A stretch of 64,000 nucleotides of DNA, from NCBI GenBank assembly GCA_026708085.1, contig JAPOVP010000015.1:1-64000 (forward strand). Direction: 5' to 3'. The position numbers and the translations under genes were made by a program. This DNA comes from Caldilineaceae bacterium (lineage in GTDB: Bacteria; Chloroflexota; Anaerolineae; Caldilineales; Caldilineaceae). Positions 1 through 8,092 of this stretch are shown here, one piece after another. How positions within the stretch are numbered: the stretch's first letter is position 1; each line of letters begins with the position of its first letter. The notes beneath the pieces were generated by a model, which did no database searches, had not been told where the DNA came from, and saw only the letters and a list, made by a program, of their open reading frames with translations.

Positions 1-287
1 CGATGGCATGAAATCCCTATCTGACCATCTTCGCCCCATATCTGGGATGCACCCCTCTGATCTGTGGAAGCCATTTCATACTTCGCAATCCGCCAAAGTG
101 ATTCTTCGTCGAGAAAAGTCATCTCCAGAAGCTCATTCCGCACCGTTTCCGGGGCGCCATGTACGTCAGGCAGGCCGACCGCCAATGCCCCAACCAATAC
201 CTCTTCTAAGGGGCGCTCCAGCGCCTGGGCTGTTTCGCGAGCGCGTGTGAGGAGAGAATCGGAGACCTCTAATGTTAGAGTCGCCAT
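1..287 (-). CDS. Small conserved hypothetical protein, C-terminus cut by window edge
   Basis: The minus-strand reading frame opens with ATG at 287 and stays open to base 1, giving at least 95 residues. It begins MATLTLEVSDSLLTRARETA and continues with a helical stretch rich in L, E and A, then MTFLDEESLWRIAKYEM. This layout resembles small antitoxin-like or DNA-binding hypothetical proteins common in Chloroflexota and cyanobacteria, where a similar E-M-x-x-L-x-D-x-x-L-W motif recurs; that resemblance is from memory. A small gene on the same strand (375-656) lies upstream. No function can be assigned. Confidence 0.5.
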   Translation of the reverse strand, partial: MATLTLEVSDSLLTRARETAQALERPLEEVLVGALAVGLPDVHGAPETVRNELLEMTFLDEESLWRIAKYEMASTDQRGASQIWGEDGQIGISCH

Positions 288-374
288 ACTTACCTTTTCT
301 TGTTGCTGAAGCGTAGTCCCTACAGAGTGAATCTAAAACCGGTCTCTGCGCTCATCAATTCCCATCGCATTCAC

Positions 375-656
375 CTACTCCACCAACTGCAACCGCTGCG
401 GACTGCGCCCATCTACCCGCTCCAACACACCCCGCGCCTCCAGATCAAGTTTGACCGAAACAACATACCAACTCACAGAACCCTCAAAGACATCACCGAT
501 CCGCCGCCCCACTTCCTCCGTCAACGCACTGAACGTAATCCCCGGCTGCGCCCGCAGCGTCTCCTCTATCGCCTCTCGCACCGTGTCATATTTGCCCTTA
601 TCGATATTCACGCCCTGCTTTCCAGCCGGGTGAAGCGTCAAGATCTTTCCTTTCAC
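375..656 (-). CDS. DUF6958-like small protein
   Basis: About 93 residues. The GTG at 656 is preferred because GGGAGG lies 5 bases upstream; a TTG at 686 would add ten residues without a comparable site. The protein reads HPAGKQGVNIDKGKYDTVRE, then a segment around TFSALTEEVGRR, then a conserved-looking VSWYVVSVKLDLEARGVLER. The pattern of a KYD-type helix, a short winged-helix-like middle and a WY..VKLDLEARG end matches the small DUF6958 family as I remember it. Molecular role unknown; the fold could be a small winged helix. Confidence 0.55.
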   Translation of the reverse strand: MKGKILTLHPAGKQGVNIDKGKYDTVREAIEETLRAQPGITFSALTEEVGRRIGDVFEGSVSWYVVSVKLDLEARGVLERVDGRSPQRLQLVE

Positions 657-767
657 CTGTTCCTCCCAAATGGCGGCGTCATCCAACCCGCGGCTTCAAT
701 CCATACAAAAAGAGAAGAGAGGCAAATCGCCTCTCTTCCCAACACTCTCGCCGCTTTGCAGAGTGTT

Positions 768-2549
768 CTACTCTCCCTCGAACAGCTTCTCGTTCCTGTG
801 CAGCCGGCGCGCAATGCCAAATGTCTGGCCCTGCGCCCGCATCGTCGGCGCATGTGCCGCCAGGTACCGGGCCGCAGCCACCAGCACCAACACAGCCTCC
901 TCCTGCGAATCCGGGTCGGCGGACAGAAGATCATGCTGGTGGAAAGCCGCTTCGACACACTGAATCGTATGGAAGTTGCGGTCTTCCCGCAGCAGCAGCG
1001 CACCCAACTCCGCCCGCAGCGCTTCCGCGCCGCCTCCTTCGAAAAGGTACCTGCCGACCGCGTTGCCCGCCTCGTTCACCTGTTGCTGCTGGTCCAGCAA
1101 GTCATCGAGCGCCGGCAGCGAAGGGGCTGCCCCGTTCGTGCCGTTAGCCGCCGGCAGCCTCGCCGCCGGAATGTTCAGGAAACGGTCCAGATAGATGCTC
1201 ATCGCCGCATCGAAAACACCCCGCAGCAACAGCTGATACTCGTCCGGCGGCGCATACCCCTCCAGACGCCTCAGACCCTGATGGACCGCGTTGGCGAACG
1301 TGAACGTATGCAGAGCCGTGTCCCAATCGCCAAACTCGTTACTCGTGTGGAATCGCGCAATGCGCAGCGCCGCCGCATAGGTGACCGCGCCCGCCAGTTC
1401 AACCTCGCTGGCCCCGCTCCGTAGCGCCGCCAACAGCGCCTCGGCAATCGCGTGCGGATCATCCCGTAGCAACACCTCCACCAGTTCGGCGCGCCCTGCC
1501 CAGCTGCCCCGCTGCCCCTGTCCCGCGGCCAGAGCGGCTGGAATCTGCGCCCGCGCGTCGCCCAACACGTCGATCAGATCGATCGGATTGCGCCACGCGT
1601 TCGACTCCTCCATCCGCCGCGCCGAGGCGTAACCGGGCACCAGGCTGGTCAGAACCGCTTCCGCCTGTTCCCAGCCGACGATATCCAGCGCTTCAAAGGC
1701 CTTATTGGTAAAGTCCAGCGGATGCCCCACGTCGATGTAGCGGAAATCAGTCGCCGCGCTGAACAGAATATCTGCCATCTCTTGCGGCCCCGCGCCCGAC
1801 CTCAGCGCCGTGATGATGCACCGCTCCGCGCCCTCCGCATCCCGCACCAGAATGAAGCGGCGGAACCACTGCTTCAACGTTTTCAGGTCCGGGCTGCCGT
1901 CCGGCAGAGGCGTAACCAAAAAGCGCGGCGAACTGCCTGCCGAATCAGCCGCGACCGCGGCCAGCCCGTGGGCCAGTGCTCTCGCCCTGTCCTCACGTCC
2001 CAGGCTGGGCAGGAGATTCTGGAAGGACGTCAGCATCGTCAAGCCCTGCCCCCAACCCTCCATGCGGTACCGGGCCCCGAACTCCAGGCCGGCCGCAAAC
2101 GGAGACAGCGTGTCCCCGGCTTCGTCCACCATCGTGATCGCAGCCTTGGCCACAACCAGCGATAGATTGCGCTCCAGCCCGACCCCCAGACGGTGGCGCT
2201 GGTGCTCCACCGGATCGTGCCGCGGCGTTACATCAACAAAGACATCACCGTTCCGCACCTCCACCGGGAAACTCGGCGTGTCGTCCGCCCACAGATCGAA
2301 TGAACCTCCCGTGCACAGATCAAATCGGGCGTGATGCCAGTGACACGTCAGGATCCCATCGTGCACGCTGCCCCTGTCCAGAGGAAAACCCATATGCGGG
2401 CAGCGGTTGTCGAGCGCGTAGATTTCGTCCTCGTGATCGACCAGCACGATCACGTGCCCGTTCACTTGGACCGTATGCAGACCGGTCTCTTTGACTTCGG
2501 CGACACTTGCTATGCGCTGAAAAGCGCCGGCAGCAACTTCGGTTGTCAT
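768..2549 (-). CDS. Rieske [2Fe-2S] protein with a large uncharacterised C-terminal domain
   Basis: 593 residues from ATG 2549, which has AGGAGG at ideal spacing; an in-frame ATG five codons upstream lacks one. Residues 1-105 are a Rieske domain with ligands in CPHMGFPLDRG (C-x-H) and CHWHHARFD (C-x2-H), so it should carry a [2Fe-2S] cluster with two Cys and two His ligands. The remaining 480 residues are helical, with histidine-containing segments such as RFHTSNEFGDWDTALHTF, and I do not recognise them. This is not the usual ring-hydroxylating dioxygenase alpha subunit: its 2-His-1-carboxylate iron motif is not visible. Probably a soluble oxidoreductase or electron-transfer protein at the end of the catabolic block. 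Confidence 0.75.
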   Translation of the reverse strand: MTTEVAAGAFQRIASVAEVKETGLHTVQVNGHVIVLVDHEDEIYALDNRCPHMGFPLDRGSVHDGILTCHWHHARFDLCTGGSFDLWADDTPSFPVEVRNGDVFVDVTPRHDPVEHQRHRLGVGLERNLSLVVAKAAITMVDEAGDTLSPFAAGLEFGARYRMEGWGQGLTMLTSFQNLLPSLGREDRARALAHGLAAVAADSAGSSPRFLVTPLPDGSPDLKTLKQWFRRFILVRDAEGAERCIITALRSGAGPQEMADILFSAATDFRYIDVGHPLDFTNKAFEALDIVGWEQAEAVLTSLVPGYASARRMEESNAWRNPIDLIDVLGDARAQIPAALAAGQGQRGSWAGRAELVEVLLRDDPHAIAEALLAALRSGASEVELAGAVTYAAALRIARFHTSNEFGDWDTALHTFTFANAVHQGLRRLEGYAPPDEYQLLLRGVFDAAMSIYLDRFLNIPAARLPAANGTNGAAPSLPALDDLLDQQQQVNEAGNAVGRYLFEGGGAEALRAELGALLLREDRNFHTIQCVEAAFHQHDLLSADPDSQEEAVLVLVAAARYLAAHAPTMRAQGQTFGIARRLHRNEKLFEGE

Positions 2550-2708
2550 GCTTTGCCTCCTCATCTCCTATTGCCCAATCCATACACAAGGCATCAATCC
2601 GCACTTTGAATCATCAAGTACCACTACCAATAATCTTTCAGCTCAGCCACAGTCAAACCGCAACTCCAACTAAGACGAGCAAAGCTGTTTCCCTCTCCTC
2701 ACTCCTCT

Positions 2709-3962
2709 TCACTCTCCCCTCGCCGTTCCCCTATCCTCGCGCACAGCCGTCAGCGCCGCAAAGCCTACCACCGCCAGCGCGGTCCAGAACAGAAAGGGCA
2801 CCCCAGGACCAACCGTTTCCAGTCCGTTTCCAAGTGGGGGCGCGACGACAGATCCAATCCGAGAGATAGCCATGATCAGACCGGTGGCCGTCCCGGCAAG
2901 AGCAGGGCCGACCCCCCGTAGCTCAATGATCAGCGTCATCATCGTCGCCATGTAGCCGTCCCGCGTAATACCCGCGAAAAGAACGGCCAGCCACACAACG
3001 ATCCCCTGCACGAACGAGAGCAGGCCGAAGCCAACCACTAACATCAGCGCTGACGCCAGCAGCAGCGGGCGGCGCACCCCCATCCGGTCGGACAGCAGAG
3101 TAAACGGAACCGTGAACAGCAGGCTAGCGAAATGGAAGCTGGCCAGGGCGCTGTCCGCCGTGCTCGGCTCCCAACCCCCATTACGCAGATAGAGCGGCAG
3201 GTAGCCAAGCGATCCCTGTATCGCGCCGCCGATGCCAAACATCGCTACCGCCAGCAGCCACACGTTGCGCAGACGGACCACCTGCAGCATCGAGTCGCGC
3301 AGCGAAGGACGGCCCCCTTGTACTGTAGCCCTTCCGTCGCCATCCGGCCCCGGCCTTGTAAACGCCCATAAAATACCGACGATGACCGCCAGCACACCGT
3401 AGAACAGGAGAACATTGCGCCAGCCGCCCAGCAGAGGCGAAAGCAACGTCGCACTGATGAGCGAGCCAAGCAGAAATCCCAACGCCATGCCCGCCGACAC
3501 CACACCGTTCGCCATCCCCAGCCGCTTTCCCGAAAACCAGACGCCGCACGTCTTATGCACATTCATCGGCGCCGCCATCGGAAAGAGCCCTGCCACCAAT
3601 ACCGTGGCGGTCAAACTGGCGTAGTCGCTGGCTAACGCCCGCGTCGCCCCCGTAACGCCGGCAAGCAGACAGGCGATCACCAGCATCCGCCTCGCGCCAA
3701 TGCGGTCGCCAACTACGCCGCCCGTCAGGCTCATCGCTACGCCCAACAGCGAGGACGCGCCCCAGACGTATCCGATCTGCACCAGGTTCAGCGAAAGCTC
3801 AGTGCCGATCTCATCGAACAGGACCGGCAGCGACATCATCGGCATGCCCACCACGAGCGTGTGGGTCAGTGCTGCCAGCACCAGAACATACCATCGGTAC
3901 GCGCCTTCGGCAGAAGCGGGATCCGCGGTTGGCGGGGCCGCAACGCGCAGCGGATCAGACAC
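2709..3962 (-). CDS. MFS transporter
   Basis: 417 residues with about twelve hydrophobic segments in the 6+6 arrangement of the major facilitator superfamily. The loop after TM2 reads GGVVGDRIGARRM, the usual G-x3-D-R-x-G-x-R/K-R signature, and the second half has LLSDRMGVRRP at the equivalent place. Start chosen at GTG 3962: GGGGGAG lies upstream and the codon overlaps the stop of the SDR gene (GTGTCTGA), implying translational coupling. An upstream ATG at 4049 would extend 29 residues into the SDR gene. Substrate unknown; the context suggests uptake or export of a small carbohydrate-derived or aromatic compound. Confidence 0.85.
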   Translation of the reverse strand: MSDPLRVAAPPTADPASAEGAYRWYVLVLAALTHTLVVGMPMMSLPVLFDEIGTELSLNLVQIGYVWGASSLLGVAMSLTGGVVGDRIGARRMLVIACLLAGVTGATRALASDYASLTATVLVAGLFPMAAPMNVHKTCGVWFSGKRLGMANGVVSAGMALGFLLGSLISATLLSPLLGGWRNVLLFYGVLAVIVGILWAFTRPGPDGDGRATVQGGRPSLRDSMLQVVRLRNVWLLAVAMFGIGGAIQGSLGYLPLYLRNGGWEPSTADSALASFHFASLLFTVPFTLLSDRMGVRRPLLLASALMLVVGFGLLSFVQGIVVWLAVLFAGITRDGYMATMMTLIIELRGVGPALAGTATGLIMAISRIGSVVAPPLGNGLETVGPGVPFLFWTALAVVGFAALTAVREDRGTARGE

Positions 3963-4752
3963 TCGCCGTCGCTCCCCCGTCGATGAGGACCTCTGCGCCC
4001 GTAATGCTCGCCGCCCGGTCCGAGACCAGGAACAGGGCCATGTCCGCAATCTCGTCCGCCTCCGCCATGCGGCTCAGCGGCACCGACGCGATGCGGCGGG
4101 CGCTGGCCTCCTCCACCGAAATCCCCTGCGCTTCCGCCTCCTGGCGGGCGAGTTGCCTTGCCCGTTCCGTGTTCACGGGGCCGGGAGAGATGGCGTTGAT
4201 ACGCACGCCGTATGGGGCAAGATCCTGCGAGATCCCCTTCGTAAAGTTGATGATCGCAGCATTGGCCGTGCCGCCGGCGACAAATGACGGCGTGGGATTG
4301 TGGGCGGCAGCGCCCACAATGTTGACGATCCGTCCTTCCCGCCGCGCCTTCATCTGCGGCGCCAGTGCTCGCACCATCCGTATATATCCGAGCAGTTTCA
4401 GCTCCCACGCACCCTGATAAGCGTCGTCGCTCAGGCTGTAAAAGTCACCGCTCGGCGCCGACCCGGCGTTGTTGATCAGGATGTCCACCTGACCCCAGGT
4501 TGAAAGAGCCCGTTCGACGGCCCGTTCGACCCCTTCCGCCGTACTCACGTCCGCGCTCACAGAGAGCGCCCTGGCGTTGCTTTCGGGCGCATGGTCCGCG
4601 ATCGCAGTGAGACCTTGGGCCAGCCGGATTTCGTCGCGTGCCGCGATCAGCACGCTGACTCCCTCCGCGTAAAGGGCCTGCGCGCAGGCCAACCCGATGC
4701 CCGCGCTGCCGCCCGTGACAATGGCTGTCTTGCCCGAAAGATTGAGTTGCAA
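3955..4752 (-). CDS. SDR-fold protein lacking the usual catalytic residues
   Basis: 265 residues starting at TTG 4752 with an AAGGAGAAGG ribosome-binding region. The Rossmann signature TGGSAGIG (residues 13-20) and NNAG (94-97) are intact, so NAD(P) binding is expected. The active site is not canonical: the YxxxK position reads G160-x3-N164 within SFVAGGTANAAIINFTK. The preceding serine position is glycine, and the usual helix-4 asparagine is absent. The C-terminal SPGPVNTERA and DGGA motifs are typical of the family. It may be a divergent SDR subfamily with other chemistry or a non-catalytic homologue. It is translationally coupled to the downstream MFS gene. Confidence 0.8.
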   Translation of the reverse strand: MQLNLSGKTAIVTGGSAGIGLACAQALYAEGVSVLIAARDEIRLAQGLTAIADHAPESNARALSVSADVSTAEGVERAVERALSTWGQVDILINNAGSAPSGDFYSLSDDAYQGAWELKLLGYIRMVRALAPQMKARREGRIVNIVGAAAHNPTPSFVAGGTANAAIINFTKGISQDLAPYGVRINAISPGPVNTERARQLARQEAEAQGISVEEASARRIASVPLSRMAEADEIADMALFLVSDRAASITGAEVLIDGGATASV

Positions 4753-4826
4753 GGTCCGCCTTCTCCTTCAAGAGTGTTGTCCTGCAAGGTCCACCTGCGC
4801 AACGATGGTTTGCGTAGAGGCCGCCC

Positions 4827-5831
4827 TCATCCGCTTCTATCCCCCGCGTCCCCGTAGATCTCGCAGTTCGGAAAGGTCAGTGAGAAGCCGTACCAGCGCG
4901 CAAAGAGGTGCAGCGGCTGTTCGGCCGGCAACTCGTCTCCGGAGGGATCGTAAAGCCTGCCGTTGCGCACAATCGCACCGTCTTCCAGGCGCAGGTCGCT
5001 TCCATCCCATTCGGCATCCTGCCCATCGACGAAAAGCGGCGTCGGCGTGCCCGATACCGGGTCCAGGTAGATCAGCACATTTCTGTTGTCGATAACGTCG
5101 AACAACACGCCGTCCCCCGCCTTGAGAACCTCCAGCGGATAGTACCGGCTGACCCTCTCCGTCCACACACCCAGCCCCATCTCCAGGCGCGGCCGCCGCG
5201 GGTCTTCTTCACCCATCGAACCCGCAAACCTCGGCGGCAAAAATCGTCCCCTGGTCAATCGCACCAGGACCTTCATCAGGCCCGCCGCCAGACCAAAAGG
5301 CAGCGGCAGCCGCGACCGCGCTATACGCGCGTCCGGGTACTGCGCCAGCGCCTGGTCCGCCCGCATATGCCGCAGCGGCTCCAGTTCGAGACGCCTACCC
5401 TTGAGCGGACCGTGCAGGCACTCGCCCGTGACGTGGTCCCAATACGACCCCGTCTGGTGGTCCCCCATCAGCGACATGCCGTTATGCAGGCCCCGCGTCG
5501 CAAAACTGTATGTCTCCCCGTCGAGTACCGGCGTCAGACCGACGCCGCTGTTGCACGGCGCTCAGAACGTGGCCAGAAACGGTGTCCCGTTCCACTCGCC
5601 CTGCGCCACATGGTGAAAGATCATCTCGCTGGTGAGCAGAGCCAGCGCCTCGCCCTCCCGCTCCAGCACCAGCACCGGCGTCTCCCCCCGCACCTTCTTG
5701 CCGCCCAACGCGTCGGCCAGCCTCTCCGTGCGCCCCACGGCCAGCGGCCGGAACATGTCCCGCTTGCTCAGGATCGCCCGTTTCGCGTCAAAAGTCGCTG
5801 CCGCAGTCAGTTCGCTTGGGTACCCGTCCAT
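4827..5831 (-). CDS. DUF3179 domain selenoprotein (in-frame UGA read as selenocysteine)
   Basis: Two frames, 5562-5831 and 4827-5561, are continuous in one phase and separated only by TGA at 5562-5564. Read through, they give 334 residues from ATG 5831 to 4827. The TGA is codon 90 in TF-U-APCNSGVGL, where DUF3179 proteins normally have TFCPLCNS; the motif is thus UxxC in place of CxxC. A SECIS-like hairpin follows the codon. Downstream sequence (GETYSFATRGLHNGMSLMGD, TGSYWDHVTGECLHG) matches the family without further interruption, which argues against decay. The protein is presumably redox-active, but the family's reaction is not known to me. The start is inferred: the mutarotase gene ends 70 bases upstream and an AAGGGG site precedes the ATG. 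Confidence 0.82.
5530..5564 (-). promoter_or_regulatory. Putative bacterial SECIS element after the UGA codon
   Basis: Reading the coding strand, UGA (5564-5562) is followed 15 bases later by GGCGUC-GGUCU-GACGCC: a perfect 6-bp stem (5546-5541 with 5535-5530) and a 5-base loop (5540-5536). The loop sequence GGUCU is the same as in the SelB-binding apical loop of E. coli fdhF. The loop starts at position +25 counted from the U of UGA, about three bases further than in fdhF. A weaker lower stem (GUGC/GUAC) can form below it. The SelB machinery is not in this window. Confidence 0.7.
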
Positions 5832-5901
5832 CTTCAGCCCCTTCCCCAGTCGAACACGGAAAACCGGCCCTGTACTGGGACGCTTCGCCCCGGAGCCGGT
5901 T

Positions 5902-6957
5902 CTACTGTTCGATCGAAAAGCGGAATACGGTCGTCTGCGTATACGCTTCGCCGGGCCGCAGAACGATTGACGGAAAGTGCGGTTGGTTCGGCGCATCCGG
6001 AAAATGCTGCGTCTCCAGGCAGAACCCGCCGCGGTGCGGATAGAACTGCCCGCCTTTGCCTGGGTTCGCCGCCTCCATCTGGTTTCCCGTATAGAATTGC
6101 ACGCCCGGCTCGGTCGTCAGCACCTCAAGTACCCGTCCGCTGACCGGTTCCGTCACACGCGCCGCCAGCCGCAGCGTGCCCGGCTCCCCGTTGAGAACGA
6201 AGTTATGATCGTAGCCGCCGCCAAACCGGATCTGCTCGTCGTCCGCGTTGATGCGCGTACCGATGGCAGTGGGCTGGCGGAAATCGAACGGTGTGCCGGT
6301 CACGTCCCGCACCTCGCCTGTCACGATCAGCGCGTCGTCCATCGGCGTGAACGCGTCGGCATCGATCATGGCGACGTGGTCGTGGATATTGCCCTCCCCG
6401 GCCAGGTTGAAGTAGCTGTGATTGGTCAGGTTCACGATCGTCGGCGCATCGCAGGTCGCATGGTAGTCGAGACGCACCTCGTTGTCATCGTTCAGGCTCA
6501 GCCTCACCGTCGTGTCCAGCGCCCCCGGATACAGGTCTTCTCCGTCCGGGCTGTCGTGTGAGAGCTGCAGCCCGACCTCCCGCTCGTTCTGAAAAGGCTG
6601 CGCATGCCACACTACATTGCCAAAGCCGACCTCCCCGCCGTGAAGATGGTCGTCGTTGACGTTGCGCGCCAACTGGTAAGTCACACCATCCAGCTCGAAC
6701 CTTCCCCCGCGGATGCGGTTCGCACAGCGGCCCACCAGCACGCCGTAATAGGGGTGCCCGGCCAGGTATTCCTCAAGCGTATCGAATCCCAGCACCACGT
6801 CCCCCGCCTCGCCGTCGCGGTCTGGCGTCGACAACGTGCGGATCAGCCCGCCGTAGTCGAGTACATCGACCTCTACGCCCCTGTTGTTGGCCAGCGAATA
6901 TTGCCTAACCCCGTGACCCCTCTCCGTCCTGCCGAATGCCTGGCTGCTTAGTCTCAT
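5902..6957 (-). CDS. galM: Aldose 1-epimerase (galactose mutarotase)
   Basis: 351 residues from ATG 6957, which sits just after the upstream dehydrogenase gene; the frame is open further up but overlaps that gene. It interconverts alpha and beta anomers of aldohexoses in the cytoplasm. Family signatures are present: GRCANRIRGGRFELDG near the N-terminus, the catalytic-histidine motif NLTNHSYFNLAG, GGGYDHNFVL, and the catalytic glutamate in GFCLETQHFPDAPN followed by HFPSIVLRPGE. Full length. It belongs to the minus-strand catabolic block and implies that free hexoses are released nearby. Confidence 0.93.
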   Translation of the reverse strand: MRLSSQAFGRTERGHGVRQYSLANNRGVEVDVLDYGGLIRTLSTPDRDGEAGDVVLGFDTLEEYLAGHPYYGVLVGRCANRIRGGRFELDGVTYQLARNVNDDHLHGGEVGFGNVVWHAQPFQNEREVGLQLSHDSPDGEDLYPGALDTTVRLSLNDDNEVRLDYHATCDAPTIVNLTNHSYFNLAGEGNIHDHVAMIDADAFTPMDDALIVTGEVRDVTGTPFDFRQPTAIGTRINADDEQIRFGGGYDHNFVLNGEPGTLRLAARVTEPVSGRVLEVLTTEPGVQFYTGNQMEAANPGKGGQFYPHRGGFCLETQHFPDAPNQPHFPSIVLRPGEAYTQTTVFRFSIEQ

Positions 6958-6989
6958 TCGTCGCCATCCATTGCTTTTTCCGTATACGA

Positions 6990-7982
6990 CTATCCATAAT
7001 TCTTCTGCCGGTACTCCGCCAGAATCTGGTCCATCACCCACGATGTGCGCGCACCGCTGACGCCCGTGCTGGGACACTGCCCGCTTCCGTTCAACTCGTC
7101 AACAATCGTCTGGATCAGCGGCTGATGCACGTGGTCCGGCTGCGTAACCGGGATCTCCTCGGTCCCCGCGCTCGTCGTCAGCGCGATCGGGCTGGCATCA
7201 AAACAGACATAACCGATGCGCCCCTTCGTGCCTTCGATCTCCGTCCAGTCAAGATTTTCGAAGCCGGTGAACATCCACGTGCCCGTCCCCTGCACGCCCG
7301 ATTCGAACGTGAAGCTGCCGCACACGACGTCCTCGGCGTCGTAAAGCCCTGCCTGGTTCCCCGCGTATCCCTGCACACGACTGATCGGCCCCAGCAGATA
7401 GTCGAGAATGTCCAGCATGTGCGAGCCCAAATCCAGGAATAGACCCGCCCCTGCAATCTCAGGATCAACCCGCCAGCCTCTCTGGTCCGGAAACGCATCA
7501 CTCGGCCTTGGCCGCTGATAATAGCGAATCAGCACAGACCGCACCTCGCCGATCGCGCCCTGCTCGATGAGCTCTTGTACTTTCAGAAACTTCGGCAGCC
7601 GCCGCCGGTAATAGCCCACCCACAGAGGTACGCCCGCACTCTCACAGGCGTCAATCATCGTCTGGCACTCTTCGTAAGTGCGCGCCATCGGCTTCTCCAC
7701 GTAGACCGGCTTGCCCGCCTCCGCCGCCTTGCACGTGTACGACATGTGCGTGTCCGGCGGCGTGGCCACATAGACCGCGTCCACCTCCGGGTCGTTGATC
7801 AGCCTGTCGCCGTCATCGTACCAGCGCGCCACGCCATGGCGCCGTGCAAAGTCCTCCGCCAGTGCCCCGTTGCGCCGCATCACCGCCGTCAGCGCCGAGT
7901 TCTCGGCCTTGTACAGCCCCGGCCCGCTCTTCACCTCGCACACATCCCCGCACCCGACGATTCCCCAGCGAATCTTTGCCAT
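6990..7982 (-). CDS. Gfo/Idh/MocA family oxidoreductase
   Basis: 330 residues from ATG 7982, which has AAGGAG seven bases upstream; an in-frame ATG eight codons earlier does not. The N-terminal Rossmann domain carries RWGIVGCGDVCE (GxGxxx) and the family hallmark EKPMARTYEEC, whose lysine is catalytic. The C-terminal alpha/beta substrate domain includes DLGSHMLDILDYLLGP, with the usual G-x3-D/H motif. Such enzymes oxidise or epimerise sugar or inositol hydroxyls with NAD(P). It is 32 bases upstream of the mutarotase gene and probably co-transcribed. Substrate not predictable. Confidence 0.92.
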   Translation of the reverse strand: MAKIRWGIVGCGDVCEVKSGPGLYKAENSALTAVMRRNGALAEDFARRHGVARWYDDGDRLINDPEVDAVYVATPPDTHMSYTCKAAEAGKPVYVEKPMARTYEECQTMIDACESAGVPLWVGYYRRRLPKFLKVQELIEQGAIGEVRSVLIRYYQRPRPSDAFPDQRGWRVDPEIAGAGLFLDLGSHMLDILDYLLGPISRVQGYAGNQAGLYDAEDVVCGSFTFESGVQGTGTWMFTGFENLDWTEIEGTKGRIGYVCFDASPIALTTSAGTEEIPVTQPDHVHQPLIQTIVDELNGSGQCPSTGVSGARTSWVMDQILAEYRQKNYG

Positions 7983-8050
7983 ATCTCCTTCCCCTACCCG
8001 GCTCACCGTCTATTGCCCAATACGTACCAAAGATCACCCATAAGAGCCGT

Positions 8051-8092
8051 CACTAACCACTGACCACTGACTACTGACTACTGACCACTGTC
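8051..8092. repeat. Heptanucleotide array (locus 1)
   Basis: CACTAAC, CACTGAC (x2), TACTGAC (x2), CACTGTC. On the minus strand its last unit forms the final codons and stop of the CehA/McbA-type gene. Confidence 0.8.

Noticed and set aside
300-1424. Long plus-strand frame of 374 codons opposite the Rieske and DUF6958 genes
   Set aside because: The translation is arginine- and histidine-rich without family motifs, while the minus strand encodes clear proteins with ribosome-binding sites; it is an antisense shadow of high-GC coding DNA.
5562-5564. TGA as a true stop making the DUF3179 gene a pseudogene
   Set aside because: The frame is otherwise intact on both sides, the stop falls on the motif cysteine, and a SECIS-like hairpin follows; decay would not produce this combination.
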